From the NCBI GenBank assembly GCA_911728455.2, contig OU452228.1, forward strand, positions 11,856,104 to 11,920,103: a DNA stretch of 64,000 nt, read 5' to 3'. This document shows, piece by piece, positions 63,495-64,000 of the stretch. Every line of letters starts with the position of its first letter. The stretch's first letter is position 1. A model generated the notes under the pieces. That model did no database searches. It was given only the letters and a program-made list of their open reading frames with translations, and was not told where the DNA came from. The position numbers were made by a program, and so were the translations under genes. This stretch comes from Marthasterias glacialis. Lineage: Eukaryota > Echinodermata > Asteroidea > Forcipulatida > Asteriidae.

Positions 63495-63861
63495 CAATAC
63501 AGTGCGCCCTCCAGGGTTTACCCAGGAGAAATTACATTGTATTTTTCCAAGAAGAGGTCGGCTAAAAAAAAAAAAAACACTCGCAATTCAGCACAGCACA
63601 GGCAGTTTGGGACATTGAACTGGCTGACATAAATAGGAAAAACCTTCAAGGGCCTCACAAAAAATTCTTTAATGTGTAAGCCCAGCAGAGAAATGACTTT
63701 TCTGCTGTATCTGCATGCAAATCATGAAAAAACAAACGAACAAACAAAGAAGTGGGTCATTGCGCGGTGGGTGCAGCGCGACATTAAAGACTTGTGGACC
63801 GATTCCCCATGATACACTGTGAAACCGGCCTCCTGGGCAAACTGGAGGGCGCACTGTATTG
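63495..63861. mobile_element. Non-autonomous DNA transposon, ACAGTGCGCCCTCCAG ends (367 bp)
   Basis: CAATACAGTGCGCCCTCCAG and the following ACCCAGGAG are mirrored by CTCCTGGGCAAACTGGAGGG then CGCACTGTATTG, an inverted repeat of about 34 bases with few mismatches. No transposase and no clear target duplication. CAGTG ends fit hAT-like elements but the class is uncertain. Confidence 0.7.
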
Positions 63862-64000
63862 TAAATCAACCGAATTGCCACTGGTGCTCCTTGCTTTTGT
63901 CCATGGTGCCAAACGTTCCAACAGAAATTCTCATTTACCTTTTGTTTTAGTAGTAACTTTCTCTAGACAAAAAGGTTGCTGTTCCTCATTCCAACCGATT

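Larger units (their letters stand above)
57435..64000. other. PWP2: PWP2 intron 16 (at least 6.5 kb), no further exon seen
   Basis: No segment encodes the expected continuation (human YVEKVLEFLASSFE region). The stretch holds F1, SINE C, GGTGGACAC, H, G1 and D repeats and a TIR element at its end, listed separately. All earlier PWP2 introns with sure boundaries are 2 kb or shorter, so this one is unusually long. Bases 60545-61360 and 61930-62390 show nothing I can name apart from an (ATA)n run near 60926. Confidence 0.55.

Noticed and set aside
1-64000. Virus-like or LTR elements
   Set aside because: No paired LTRs, integrase, capsid or envelope motifs were recognised. The only retroelement remains are LINE and SINE types.

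Overview
The window is animal nuclear DNA: AT-rich, with intron-split genes using GT-AG splice sites and a dense load of SINEs, LINE remnants, MITEs and foldback repeats. The two recognisable conserved proteins (a P4-ATPase flippase and a ribosome-biogenesis WD40 protein) and the repeat content (many copies of a CCAATTTCATAGAGCTGCTTA foldback, plus several tRNA-headed SINEs) suggest a marine deuterostome, probably an echinoderm such as a sea star. The species cannot be named from sequence alone.

All three protein genes lie on the plus strand. (1) At about 2.4-7.4 kb is the 3' end of an ATP8A-type phospholipid flippase. Its last exons encode the cytoplasmic tail with the GYAFS autoinhibitory motif, followed by a long 3' UTR and an AATAAA signal. 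The rest of the gene lies left of the window. (2) At 29.6-35.3 kb is a complete three-coding-exon gene for a 679-residue type I membrane protein. It has a signal peptide, a Ser/Thr/Pro-rich mucin-like stalk, a dystroglycan-like SEA/S72-type module next to the membrane, one transmembrane helix, and a 288-residue tail with a polyproline block and an NPSY motif. I cannot assign it to a named vertebrate family. (3) From about 38.8 kb to beyond the right edge is PWP2 (UTP1), a tandem-WD40 subunit of the UTP-B complex of the small-subunit processome. Sixteen coding exons, 772 codons, join with perfect phase. The final roughly 145 residues, the rest of the Utp12 domain, are not in the window.

The roughly 22 kb between genes 1 and 2 and the introns of PWP2 are mostly repeats. 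The most striking part is 13.6-16.7 kb, a nest of foldback elements. A 734-bp almost perfect palindrome, with a 9-bp target duplication, sits inside the end of another foldback family. A 651-bp member of that second family, with 145-bp arms and a 7-bp target duplication, has itself jumped into a CR1/L2-like LINE fragment. Elsewhere several non-autonomous DNA transposons have clear ends and target duplications (3426-3982, 10925-11274, 20202-20355, 40454-40677).

The three genes have no obvious shared pathway: lipid flipping, surface adhesion or signalling, and ribosome assembly. Their proximity looks like ordinary animal gene order. No prokaryotic-style operon, CRISPR array, functional tRNA or rRNA gene, or virus-like element was recognised.
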